From CAZADA01 sp964524065 (GTDB taxonomy: Bacteria; Pseudomonadota; Alphaproteobacteria; Caulobacterales; Maricaulaceae): a DNA stretch of 37,487 nucleotides. Within the stretch, counting starts at the first letter, position 1. Every line of letters begins with the position of its first letter. The notes under the pieces are model-generated. The model was not told the DNA's origin. It did no database searches and saw only the letters and a program-made list of their open reading frames with translations. Shown here one piece after another: positions 8,980 to 17,800 of this stretch. The stretch is taken from the NCBI GenBank assembly GCA_964524065.1, contig CAZGCB010000014.1:1-37487 (forward strand). Reading direction: 5' to 3'. The position numbers were made by a program, and so were the translations under genes.

Positions 8980-9944
8980 CGGCGTTGAACATCACCGCGA
9001 CTGAGGACGAGGCGTCCGCGCCGACGGCCGATGATCATGCCCATCCCATGTATCGCGACGCGTCGTCCTCGGTGACCTTTAAAAAGCTGCGCAAGCGCAT
9101 TGTGCGGCAAGCCCATGAAGTGATCCAAGACTATGGGCTGATCCCGTCAGACGCCCGTGCGCGTCAGCACACAAACCCTGTCAAATGGCTGGTTTGTTTG
9201 TCCGGTGGCAAGGACAGCTACACGCTGCTGGCGGCTTTGCTGGACCTGAAATACCAGGGCGCGCTGCCGGTGGAGCTGATCGCCTGCAATCTCGATCAAG
9301 GCCAGCCCGGATTTCCCAAGCATGTGCTGCCGGAATATCTGGAGCGCATTGGGGTGCGCCATCGCATCATCACCGAGGACACCTATTCCATCGTCACTGA
9401 CAAAGTGCCGGCCAACCGCACCTATTGCGCGCTGTGCTCAAGGCTGCGGCGGGGGATCTTATATCGCGTGGCGCGAGACGAAGGGTGTGAGGCGATCGTC
9501 CTTGGCCATCATCGCGATGATGCGCTGGAGACCTTCATGATGAATCTGGTGCATGGCGGACGTCTCGCCGCCATGCCGCCCAAGCTGGTGAATGATGAGG
9601 GTGATGTGATGGTGTTGCGCCCGCTGCTCTACAGCGCGGAGGCGGACATCGCCAAATTCGCGGAGGCTATGGCCTTCCCCATCATCCCCTGCAATCTCTG
9701 CGGCTCCCAAGACGGGCTGCAGCGCATGGCGATGAAGGCTTTGCTGGATAGCTGGGAGGAAAAACACCCCGGCCGACGCCAGGTGATGTTTCGGGCGCTG
9801 CGCCATGTGCGCCCGTCCCATCTGGCGGATCCGGGTATGTTCGATTTCCGCGCGCTCGCGCCACAGGCCTCAGCGCCCACGCACGCCGATGCTACGGGTG
9901 ACGCGGACGCCGGGCGGCGGGCCGACGACGCGCCGACCCTATGA
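8976..9944 (+). CDS. ttcA: tRNA 2-thiocytidine(32) synthetase TtcA
   Basis: Fe-S dependent enzyme that thiolates cytidine 32 of certain tRNAs using ATP. 322 residues with the PP-loop SGGKDS at 76-81 and the two CxxC pairs that define TtcA: Cys151/Cys154 in TYCALCSRLRRG and Cys239/Cys242 in IPCNLCGS. The GHHRDDALETF motif around 177-187 is also typical. The N-terminal ~33 residues and a C-terminal tail of about 25 Ala/Asp-rich residues look disordered. The ATG overlaps the upstream GNAT stop. The gene ends within two bases of a convergent minus-strand gene, so this is the end of the nuo-birA-rnj transcription block. Confidence 0.94.
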   Translation: MTALNITATEDEASAPTADDHAHPMYRDASSSVTFKKLRKRIVRQAHEVIQDYGLIPSDARARQHTNPVKWLVCLSGGKDSYTLLAALLDLKYQGALPVELIACNLDQGQPGFPKHVLPEYLERIGVRHRIITEDTYSIVTDKVPANRTYCALCSRLRRGILYRVARDEGCEAIVLGHHRDDALETFMMNLVHGGRLAAMPPKLVNDEGDVMVLRPLLYSAEADIAKFAEAMAFPIIPCNLCGSQDGLQRMAMKALLDSWEEKHPGRRQVMFRALRHVRPSHLADPGMFDFRALAPQASAPTHADATGDADAGRRADDAPTL

Positions 9945-9945
9945 T

Positions 9946-10278
9946 TTAAAGCGCGAAGGCGAGCGCCACTTCGAGCCGATCATAGGGTTTGTCTTTTTCA
10001 AACCGCCATTGCTTCACCGCTTTAAGGGCGGCGGCGTCAAACACCCCTGGCGGGCTGGCCTCGACCACTTCAGCGGCGGTGACGCGCCCACGCTCATCGA
10101 TGGTGAGGGCGGTCACCACGTGGCCTTCCAAGCCGCGGCGTTGCGCCCCGCGCGGATACAGCGGAGCCACTTGCTTGACGAGGGCGGGCGGCTCGGCCGG
10201 CGCGTCCGCGAAAACCGGCGCGTGACCCATGCTGAGGAGGCCGACGGCGGCGAGATAAGACACCCAAAAACTGCGCAT
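9946..10278 (-). CDS. Secreted TonB C-terminal-domain protein
   Basis: 110 residues: a Sec signal peptide (about 1-24, MRSFWVSYLAAVGLLSMGHA then VFADA) followed directly by a TonB C-terminal fold. Family signatures are PLYPRGAQRRGLEGHV, TIDERGRV, and the FDAAALKAVKQWRF helix near the end. The ATG at 10276-10278 is chosen because AAAAGGAC lies six bases or less upstream and gives a clean signal peptide; a start further upstream would add 12 polar residues. No proline-rich spacer and no permanent transmembrane anchor is evident, so this is not a full energy-transducing TonB. Such stand-alone domains are common in Alphaproteobacteria, with poorly defined roles in the periplasm. It is the only minus-strand gene in the first 34 kb. 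Confidence 0.85.
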   Translation of the reverse strand: MRSFWVSYLAAVGLLSMGHAPVFADAPAEPPALVKQVAPLYPRGAQRRGLEGHVVTALTIDERGRVTAAEVVEASPPGVFDAAALKAVKQWRFEKDKPYDRLEVALAFAL

Positions 10279-10442
10279 TGGTCCTTTTCCCACATGGCGG
10301 TGCGTCCAGCGCACAGCACGACAATGCCGCCAACACGTCAGCGAGAGGTTGAAAAGCGCATTTTTGGCGGCCGATTCAGCCTTCGCTCACCAATCCAGGC
10401 CACGTTTCAGTCCTATTTCCACATCGGTGAAGGGGCCGGATC

Positions 10443-10877
10443 ATGTACGAATTCGCCGATGCGCTGACCTTCCCGTGGGGGCTGGCGCAGCGGGCCTGGT
10501 CGGTTCAAGACGGCGCCGCGGCGTTGGCGGTGATTTTGTGGGCGGGGTTAGGCGTGCAGCTCATGCTGGCCGCCTATCCCAAGCCCATGACGTTGCGCGC
10601 CAGCGTGGTGTTGTTGGCCACCTATCCCGGCATGTTGTTGTTGGCCTCCGCGGGCGTTGTGCTGCGCGTCTATGGCGTCATCCATGATGATGAGTTGGTG
10701 TTCTGGGCGCTGATGGTCCTGCTGATCAGCATGGGTGTGTATTTCGCGCTGTCGCAGAAGGCTTGGTTCCGCGGCGTGATGTTGGCGCTGTTGCTGTTGC
10801 CCCATGCGGGTTTGACGCTGATGTCGGTGAATGAGGATTTTTGGCCGCCGGCGCTGCTGGAAGCGTATAGCCGTTAG
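10443..10877 (+). CDS. Hypothetical inner-membrane protein, about four helices
   Basis: 144 residues with four hydrophobic stretches at roughly 24-44, 50-73, 83-104 and 108-127, joined by short loops. The C-terminal end is MSVNEDFWPPALLEAYSR. I do not recognise a family. A GAAGGGG element lies just upstream of the ATG. It is divergent from the TonB-like gene across 164 bases, so the shared gap probably holds promoters, although I could not single out a convincing one. It sits upstream of the DUF1467 gene, another small membrane protein, but nothing ties them functionally. The stop is TAG. Confidence 0.75.
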   Translation: MYEFADALTFPWGLAQRAWSVQDGAAALAVILWAGLGVQLMLAAYPKPMTLRASVVLLATYPGMLLLASAGVVLRVYGVIHDDELVFWALMVLLISMGVYFALSQKAWFRGVMLALLLLPHAGLTLMSVNEDFWPPALLEAYSR

Positions 10878-10895
10878 GTGCGGCGGCCGGCGATT

Positions 10896-10911
10896 GAACG
10901 GCGCCCCGTTC
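10896..10911. repeat. Perfect inverted repeat GAACGG-N4-CCGTTC
   Basis: A 6-base perfect stem with a CGCC loop in the 95-base gap between the membrane-protein gene and the DUF1467 gene. No T-run follows, so it does not look like an intrinsic terminator. It could be a weak RNA hairpin or an operator half-site pair, or chance in GC-rich DNA. Confidence 0.35.
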
Positions 10912-10972
10912 GCCCCACATCCGTGTCAGCGGCTGGCCTCGAAGGGGGGCGGCGCCACAAACGGGTGTCGAT

Positions 10973-11212
10973 ATGGGTATCGTGGGCGGTATCGTCACAT
11001 TTCTCATTATCTGGTGGACGGTGCTGTTCGCGGTGCTGCCGCTGGGCGTGCGTAGCCAAGCGGAAAACGGCGAGGTGGCGCGCGGCAGTGAGCCGGGGGC
11101 GCCCGTGCGGCCGGAGTTGTGGCGCTAGGCGCGCCGCACCACGTTCATCACCATGGGGTTGTGGCTGGTGGCGTTCGTGCTGGTGAACAGCGGGGTGATC
11201 CCGACGCCCTAA
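10973..11212 (+). pseudogene. DUF1467 membrane protein with in-frame amber codon
   Basis: The frame from ATG 10973 reads as a DUF1467 protein: first transmembrane helix (GIVTFLIIWWTVLFAVLPLG), the family stretch GVRSQAENGEVARGSEPGAP, then PELWR. Codon 52 (11126-11128) is TAG. In the same frame it continues ARRTTFITMGLWLVAFVLVN, a second helix, to TAA at 11210-11212, giving the full two-helix family length of 79 codons. A single base change from a lysine AAG, glutamine CAG or glutamate GAG would produce the TAG. Location just before proS is the expected one for this family in Alphaproteobacteria. Either a true nonsense mutation, leaving a 51-residue one-helix product, or a sequencing error. 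Other genes here end in TAG, so amber reassignment is unlikely. Confidence 0.75.
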
Positions 11213-11341
11213 GCGGTCCAATGTGTCGCCTGTCGCCATGGCCGCAGGCCGTTCCATTGCCAGCTTGGGCGCCCCAGTCTAAGAGCAAGGGCCCCTTATC
11301 GGCGTGCGGCCGCGCGTCGCGCAGCCACCGATGGAACCGCC

Positions 11342-12694
11342 ATGCGCTTGTCTCAGTTTTTCTTGCCCGTGTTGAAGGAAACACCCGCGGAAGCGGCCAT
11401 CGTCTCACATCAGCTGATGCTGCGCGCCGGCATGATCCGCCAGGAAGCGGCGGGGATTTACGCCTGGCTGCCCTTGGGCCTGCGGGTGCTGCGCAAAATC
11501 GAGCAGATTGTGCGCGAAGAGCAAAACCGCGCCGGCGCCATCGAATTGCTGATGCCGACCCTGCAGCCGGCGGAGTTATGGCGCGAAAGCGGCCGCTATG
11601 ACGATTATGGCAAGGAGATGCTGCGCATTGTCGACCGGCATGAGCGGGATTTGCTGTACGGGCCCACGAATGAGGAAATGGTGACGGAGATATTCCGCGC
11701 CTATACCAAGTCCTACAAAGATTTACCGAAGATCCTGTACCACATTCAGTGGAAATTCCGCGACGAGATCCGCCCGCGTTTTGGTGTCATGCGCGGCCGC
11801 GAGTTCCTGATGAAGGACGCCTACTCCTTCGATTTCGATCATGCTGGCGCGGTGCATTCTTATAACAAAATGTTTATCGCCTATCTGAACACCTTCGCCC
11901 GCATGGGTCTGAAAGCGGTGCCCATGCGCGCCGATACGGGGCCGATTGGCGGGGATTTGTCGCACGAATTCATTGTGTTGGCGGAGACGGGCGAGTCCGC
12001 GGTGTTCTGCCACGCCGATTTGGTGGAGATGGCCGCGCCGGGCCCGAATGTGGATTGGGACGGGGATTTACAGCCCTTGGTGGATCAACGCACCGCGCTC
12101 TACGCCGCCACCGAGGAGATGCACGACGAGGCCGCCTTCAACGCGATCGCGGAGGACAAGCGCCTGTCCGCCCGCGGGATTGAGGTGGGCCATATCTTCA
12201 ACTTCGGAACCAAATACTCTGAGCCCATGAAGGCGACGGTCAACGGGCCGGACGGGGCGGAAGTCGCGGTGCAGATGGGCTCCTATGGCGTGGGCGTGTC
12301 GCGTTTATTGGGGGCGGTCATTGAGGCGAGCCATGATGAGGCGGGGGTAATTTGGCCGTCGGCCGTGGCCCCCTTCGGCGCTGGGATCATCAATCTCAAG
12401 CCGGGCGATGCGGCGGCGGATGCGGCCTGCGAGCAAGCCTATACGGCGCTGATGGCGGCCGGGCGCGAGCCGCTCTATGACGACACGTCGGAACGGGCCG
12501 GGGCGAAATTCTCCACCATGGACCTCATCGGCGTGCCCGTTCAGCTGATCGTCGGCCCGCGGGGCCTGAAGGACGGCGTGGTGGAGGTGAAGGACCGCGC
12601 CAGCGGCGCGCGGGAAAACCTCTCCTTAGACGCTGCGCTCACGCTCATCAGCAGCGGCCAAACCATCGCCGCCAAAGCGGGCGCGCCGGCATGA
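11342..12694 (+). CDS. proS: Prolyl-tRNA synthetase, short alphaproteobacterial form
   Basis: Class II aminoacyl-tRNA synthetase charging tRNA-Pro. 450 residues, lacking the large editing (INS) domain that makes E. coli ProRS about 570 residues. As I recall, this short form is characteristic of Alphaproteobacteria. Motifs: N-terminal LMLRAGMIRQEAAGIYAWLP, motif 2 TNEEMVTEIFRAY through WKFRDEIRPRFGVMRGREF with FLMKDAYSFD (about 103-165), motif 3 QMGSYGVGVSRLL near residue 320, and a C-terminal anticodon-binding domain with LIGVPVQLIVGPRGL. Spacing to the upstream DUF1467 frame is 129 bases, so it may have its own promoter; a weak TTGCCA-N17-TAAGAG can be read before it. The stop overlaps lolC by ATGA. 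Confidence 0.96.
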   Translation: MRLSQFFLPVLKETPAEAAIVSHQLMLRAGMIRQEAAGIYAWLPLGLRVLRKIEQIVREEQNRAGAIELLMPTLQPAELWRESGRYDDYGKEMLRIVDRHERDLLYGPTNEEMVTEIFRAYTKSYKDLPKILYHIQWKFRDEIRPRFGVMRGREFLMKDAYSFDFDHAGAVHSYNKMFIAYLNTFARMGLKAVPMRADTGPIGGDLSHEFIVLAETGESAVFCHADLVEMAAPGPNVDWDGDLQPLVDQRTALYAATEEMHDEAAFNAIAEDKRLSARGIEVGHIFNFGTKYSEPMKATVNGPDGAEVAVQMGSYGVGVSRLLGAVIEASHDEAGVIWPSAVAPFGAGIINLKPGDAAADAACEQAYTALMAAGREPLYDDTSERAGAKFSTMDLIGVPVQLIVGPRGLKDGVVEVKDRASGARENLSLDAALTLISSGQTIAAKAGAPA

Positions 12695-13989
12695 GCGCAC
12701 CAGCGGCGTCCCAATCCCCGTTTGCGTCCGGCGCGTCGCCTTTTGGGCGGTATGAGCGCATGTTGGCGGGGCGGTATCTGCGCGCCAAACGGGCCCATGG
12801 CGGGGTGGCGGTTATCGCGATCATTTCGTTTCTGGGAATCATGCTCGCCGTGTTCGGCCTCATCGCCACCATGTCGGTGATGAGCGGCTATCGCCATGTG
12901 CTGATTTCTAAAATCATCGGGGTCGAGCCGCATGTCTATGTGTACCCGGCACGGCCGTTGAATGTGGATCAAGCCCGCGCGGAGCTTTTGGCGGTTCCCG
13001 GCGTGGTGGATGTGGCGCCGACGGTGGAGGCCTTTGCGCTCGGCTCCACCGATGACAATGCTGATGCGGTGTATGTGCGGGGGCTGACGCCGGGGGATTT
13101 GCAAGTCCTGGACATGGTGCTGGACGGCATCGTCAGCGGGAATTTGGACGGCTATGGCCAGGGCCTCAATGGCGGCGACGAAATCCTCATCGGCGTGGGA
13201 CTGGCGCGCAAGCTGGGGCTCTACGCCAACCAGCAGGTGACTTTGGTGGCGCCGAAAGGCTCCTCCACGCCCTTCGGCACGGCGCCGCGCCGTAAGACAT
13301 ATCGTGTGGGCGCGGTGTTCGACACGGGTAACGCGTTGGTGGATGACGCGTATGCGTTCATGCCGTTGCGCCAAGCGCAGGTGTTTTTCGGATTGGGCGA
13401 CCGCATCGATTTTCTGTCTGTGCGCATTGAGGATCCGGAGGATGTGGAGGCCGTGGAGCCCGCCATCCGTGCGGCGGCCCCGCCGCTCGCCAGCGTACAG
13501 ACCTGGCGCCAACGCGCGGCCAGCTTTGACACGGCGCTGCGTGTGGAGCGTACGGCCATGCGGATCATTCTGGCGATCGTGGTGTCCATCACCGCGCTGA
13601 ACATCATTTCGGGCCTGGTGATGCTGTCCAAAAACAAGGCGCGTGACATAGCCATCCTGCGCACCATGGGGGCGACGCAGGGCGGGGTGGTGCGTGTGTT
13701 CTTAATGATCGGGGCGAGCATCGGGTTTCTGGGCACGCTGGCGGGGCTGATCCTCGGCGTGCTGTTTGTGATCTATATCAGTCCCATTCAAGGCATGGTC
13801 GAGTGGGTGACCGGCACGCGCGTCTTCGATCCGGAGGTGTATTTGCTGTCGCGCATTCCCGCTCGGCTGGAGTGGGGCGAGGTGGCGTTCGTCACCCTTT
13901 GGGGATTTGCCATGTCCTGTCTCGCCTCGCTGCCGCCGGCCTGGAATGCGGCGCGCAAGGACCCGGTGGAGGCGTTGCGCAATGAGTGA
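12691..13989 (+). CDS. lolC: Lipoprotein-releasing system permease LolC/LolE type
   Basis: Inner-membrane permease of the Lol ABC complex, which extracts outer-membrane lipoproteins and passes them to LolA. 432 residues with a first helix at about 40-65 (GVAVIAIISFLGIMLAVFGL), a large periplasmic domain, then three helices in the C-terminal third (IILAIVVSITALNIISGLVM; IGASIGFLGTLAGLILGVLF; VTLWGFAMSCLASLPPAW) in FtsX order. Only one permease gene is present next to lolD, suggesting a homodimeric LolC/E-type complex; a second copy elsewhere cannot be excluded. It overlaps proS by four bases and lolD by eight. Confidence 0.92.
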   Translation: MSAPAASQSPFASGASPFGRYERMLAGRYLRAKRAHGGVAVIAIISFLGIMLAVFGLIATMSVMSGYRHVLISKIIGVEPHVYVYPARPLNVDQARAELLAVPGVVDVAPTVEAFALGSTDDNADAVYVRGLTPGDLQVLDMVLDGIVSGNLDGYGQGLNGGDEILIGVGLARKLGLYANQQVTLVAPKGSSTPFGTAPRRKTYRVGAVFDTGNALVDDAYAFMPLRQAQVFFGLGDRIDFLSVRIEDPEDVEAVEPAIRAAAPPLASVQTWRQRAASFDTALRVERTAMRIILAIVVSITALNIISGLVMLSKNKARDIAILRTMGATQGGVVRVFLMIGASIGFLGTLAGLILGVLFVIYISPIQGMVEWVTGTRVFDPEVYLLSRIPARLEWGEVAFVTLWGFAMSCLASLPPAWNAARKDPVEALRNE

Positions 13990-14722
13990 TCCGGCCGCCG
14001 TGCAATGGGCGGACTCAACGCCCGTCGAAGCGCGCCGGGAGCCGCCCTCTCTGGCCGTGCGCGGGTTGGTGCGCACCTATGAAAGCGGTCAACACACGCT
14101 GCAGGTCTTGCGGGGCGTCGATGTGGATGTGCGCCCGGGGGAGATTGTCGCGTTGGTGGGGCCGTCTGGTTCGGGCAAGTCCTCCTTGCTGCATGCGGCC
14201 GGCCTGCTGGAGATGCCGACGGCCGGCCAGGTGTGGATTGCGGGGCGCGAGTGCTTGGCGCTGTCGGATCGCGATCGCACGCATATGCGCCGACGCCATA
14301 TCGGCTTTATCTATCAATTCCACCATTTGCTCCCTGAATTCACCGCCCTCGACAATGTGGCCATGCCCCAGCTGATCGCCGGAGGCGGCCCCAAGGAAGC
14401 GCGCGAGCGGGCGGCGTATTTGCTCGATCTTCTCGGGCTGGCGGAGCGGCGCGAGCATCATCCCCCGCAGCTATCGGGCGGCGAGCAGCAGCGGGTCGCC
14501 TTTGCGCGGGCCGTGGCCAACCAGCCGGCGGTGCTGTTGGCGGACGAACCGACGGGCAATCTGGATCCGGCGACCACCCAGTCCGTGTTCAGGCGCTTGC
14601 GGGAACTGGTGCAAGCGGAAGGCGTCGCCGCCTTGGTGGCGACACACAATTTCGAGCTCGCCCGCGCCATGGATCGCACCCTTGCCTTGCGCGATGGGCA
14701 GGTGGTGCGCACCAGCTTTTAA
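13982..14722 (+). CDS. lolD: Lipoprotein-releasing system ATPase
   Basis: ATP-binding subunit of the Lol lipoprotein exporter, cytoplasmic face. 246 residues from the ATG overlapping the lolC stop. Walker A is GPSGSGKSS (about 60-68), the Q-loop lies near FIYQFHHLLPEFTALDNV, the ABC signature is LSGGEQQRVAFARA (about 165-178) and Walker B is VLLADEPTGNLD. The H-loop is ATHNFELA. The FHHLLPEF-type segment after the Q-loop is characteristic of the LolD/MacB/FtsE group. The first ~28 residues are a variable leader. It is followed by a 134-base gap before dnaE. Confidence 0.95.
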   Translation: MSDPAAVQWADSTPVEARREPPSLAVRGLVRTYESGQHTLQVLRGVDVDVRPGEIVALVGPSGSGKSSLLHAAGLLEMPTAGQVWIAGRECLALSDRDRTHMRRRHIGFIYQFHHLLPEFTALDNVAMPQLIAGGGPKEARERAAYLLDLLGLAERREHHPPQLSGGEQQRVAFARAVANQPAVLLADEPTGNLDPATTQSVFRRLRELVQAEGVAALVATHNFELARAMDRTLALRDGQVVRTSF

Positions 14723-14825
14723 GCCGCTGCGGTGCGTGCGGTCGGGAGCCTCCACCATCCTTTCCACAGACCGTGATGGTGCAGGCCACACAAGCGGCTT
14801 GCCGAATCCCACCCAGCCCTGATAA

Positions 14826-14842
14826 GAACATAAGCGGAACAT
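14826..14842. promoter_or_regulatory. LexA (SOS) box-like direct repeat before dnaE
   Basis: Two exact copies of GAACAT separated by five bases, so GAAC-N7-GAAC, the reverse complement of the GTTC-N7-GTTC box used by alphaproteobacterial LexA. It ends 14 bases before the dnaE ATG. A possible promoter TTGCCG (14799-14804) with 17-base spacing to ATAAGA (14822-14827) would place the box over the -10 element, as expected for a repressor site. Seen: the repeat and its position. Inferred: LexA binding. Confidence 0.5.
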
Positions 14843-14856
14843 TTACGGGGGTCGCC

Positions 14857-17800
14857 ATGGCTATGTCCGCGCGCGAAGCGTCGTCCACGCCCGGCTTTGT
14901 GCATCTGCGCTGCCGCACCGCGTATTCGCTTTTGGAAAGCGCCTTGAAGGTGAAGGACATCGCCCGTTTGTGCGCGCAGGACGGCCAGCCCGCCGTGGCC
15001 GTGACGGACACCAACAATCTCTTCGGCGCACTTGAGTTTTCAGAAGTGCTGGCGGGCGCGGGCGTGCAGCCCATTATCGGCCTGACCTTGGCGGTTCGTT
15101 GGCGCGATGACGCGGCGCGGCAGAACGGATCGCCCGCAGCGGCGTTGGCGCCCGATGGCGATGTGGTGCTGCTGGCCCAGGATCAAGTCGGCTATCAGCG
15201 GTTGATGGCGTTGTCCTCGCGAGCCTTCTTGGATGTGGAGGGCGCCGCGCCGCCCCAGGTGGCCTTGGATGATGTGCTGACGCAGACGGAGGGGCTCATC
15301 GCCCTCACCGGCGGGCCGGACGGGGTGGTTGAGCGGGCCCTGCGCGCGGAGGGGGAGGCTGAGGCGCGTGAACTTCTGGCGCGTCTGGCTACGGCGTTCC
15401 CGCAACGGCTCTATATCGAGCTCCAGCGCCATGGTGCGGACCCTGAAATCTGGACGGAGGCGGCGCTGCTGGACGCGGCCGGCGAGATGGGCCTGCCCAT
15501 CGTCGCGACCAATGAGCCCGTCTTCCCAACGCCGGACATGCACCAAGCCCATGATGCGCTCAGCTGCATCGCCCAAGGCTCCTTCGTTTCCGCCAAGGAC
15601 CGCAAACATATCGCGCCGACGCGCCATTTCGCCAGCGCGGCAGACATGGCTGAGCGCTTCGCGGATCTGCCGGATGCGCTCGCCAACACGCTGGATATCG
15701 CTCGCCGCTGCGCCTTTCGTGTGCGGACCCATAAGCCCATGTTGCCCCGCTTCACCGGGGATGAGGGCCGTGACGAGGCGGCCGAGCTCACCGCCCAGGC
15801 CGAAGCGGGCCTGCGCGCGCGCCTCGCCGCCAATCCCCTGGCGGTTGATGAGGAAGATTATTGGGCGCGGCTGAAGCATGAGCTTGGCGTTATCATTGAG
15901 ATGGGCTTTCCCGGCTATTTCCTGATTGTGGCGGACTTCATCCAATGGGCCCGCAAGCAGGGCATTCCCGTGGGACCGGGGCGCGGCTCGGGCGCGGGCT
16001 CCATCGTGGCCTGGGCGCTCACCATCACCGATTTGGATCCGCTGCGCTTCAACCTGGTGTTTGAGCGCTTCCTCAATCCCGAGCGGGTGTCGATGCCCGA
16101 TTTCGACATCGATTTTTGCCAGGATCGGCGCGAAGAAGTCATCGCCTATGTGGCCGAGCGCTATGGCGCGGACCGGGTGGCGCAAATCATCACCTTCGGT
16201 ACGCTACAGGCCCGGGCGGTGCTGCGTGATGTGGGCCGGGTGATGCAGCTGCCCCTCGGCCAGGTGGATCGCCTCGCCAAGCTGGTGCCCTACAACCCGG
16301 CCAATCCCGTCACCTTGGCGGAGGCTGTGGAGAGCGAGGAGCCGCTGCGTCAAGAGCGTGATCGCGACGCCGATGTGGCGCGTTTGCTGGAAACTGCGCT
16401 GCGGCTGGAGGGGCTCTATCGCAACGCGTCCACCCATGCGGCGGGCGTGGTGATCGCCGATCGTCCGCTGCAGGATATTGTCGCGCTTTATCGCGATCCG
16501 CGTGCGCCGCTGCCGGCGACCCAGTTCAACATGAAATGGGTGGAGCCGGCGGGCTTGGTGAAATTCGATTTTCTGGGGCTGAAAACCCTCACCGTATTGT
16601 CGCGGGCGGTGGGCTTTTTGCGTCAGCGCGGCGTGGAGTTGGATGTCGATCATCTGCCGCTCGATGATCCCAAAACCTATGACATGCTCGCGGCTGGTGA
16701 AACCGTGGGCGTGTTCCAGTTTGAAAGCAGCGGCATGCGCGATTTGATGCGCAAGGCCGACCCGACCAATATTGAAGATCTGATCGCCTTGGTGGCTTTG
16801 TATCGGCCGGGGCCGATGGAAAATATCCCCAAATATCTCGCTTGCAAACATGGTGAGGAAGAGCCGGACCCGCTTCATGAGAGCTTGCGGCCGATTGTGG
16901 ACGACACCTACAGTGTCATCATCTACCAAGAACAGGTGATGCAAATCGCCCAGGTTCTCGCCGGCTATTCCTTGGGCGAGGCGGATCTTTTGCGCCGCGC
17001 GATGGGCAAAAAGAAAAAAGAGGAAATGGACAAACAGCGCGTCCGTTTCGTCGAAGGCGCGGAAAAAAACGGTGTCGAGGCGCGTCGCGCCGACGAGATT
17101 TTCGACGTGTTGGCGCGCTTCGCCGGCTATGGCTTCAACAAGGCGCACTCGGCCGCCTACGCCTATGTCGCCTATCAAACCGCGTATCTGAAAGCGCATC
17201 ACCCGGTGGAATTCCTGGCGGCGCTGATGAGCCTCGACATCCAAAACACCGACAAGCTGGCCAGTTTTGTCCAGGAGGCGCGGCGGTTGGGCGTTCGCGT
17301 GGCGCCGCCGGATGTGAACGGCTCGGCGGCGGATTTTTCGGTGGCTGATGGGGCGATCCGCTATGCGTTGGGCGCCGTGCGCAATGTGGGCGTGGCGGCC
17401 ATGGAGCACGTGGCGGCCGAGCGTCAGGCGAACGGGCCGTTCAAGGATTTGCACGACTTCGCCCAACGCATCGATCCACGCCAGGTGAGCCGTCGGGTGT
17501 TGGAGAATCTCGCCCGCGCCGGCGCCTTTGACAGTTTGGGCGTGGAGCGCGCGCAGGCGTTCGCCGCCTGTGAAACGCTGATGGCGGCGGCCAACACCGC
17601 CGCGCAGGAGCGCGACAGCGCACAAGAAAGCCTCTTTGGCGATGTTCAAGAGGCGTTGGCGCCGCCGCCGCTGCCACCGGCGGAGCCTTGGCTGGGTGAT
17701 GATCAGTTGAAGGAAGAGTATGCGGCCATCGGCTTTTATCTCAGCGGCCACCCGCTGGAAGGGGCGCTCACGGCGCTGCGGCAGCGGCGGGTGGTGTTCT

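Noticed and set aside
9805..10467. A 220-codon plus-strand frame across the ttcA end and the TonB-domain gene.
   Set aside because: It overlaps ttcA out of frame and is antisense to a gene with a signal peptide and clear TonB-C motifs; the encoded protein has no recognisable feature.
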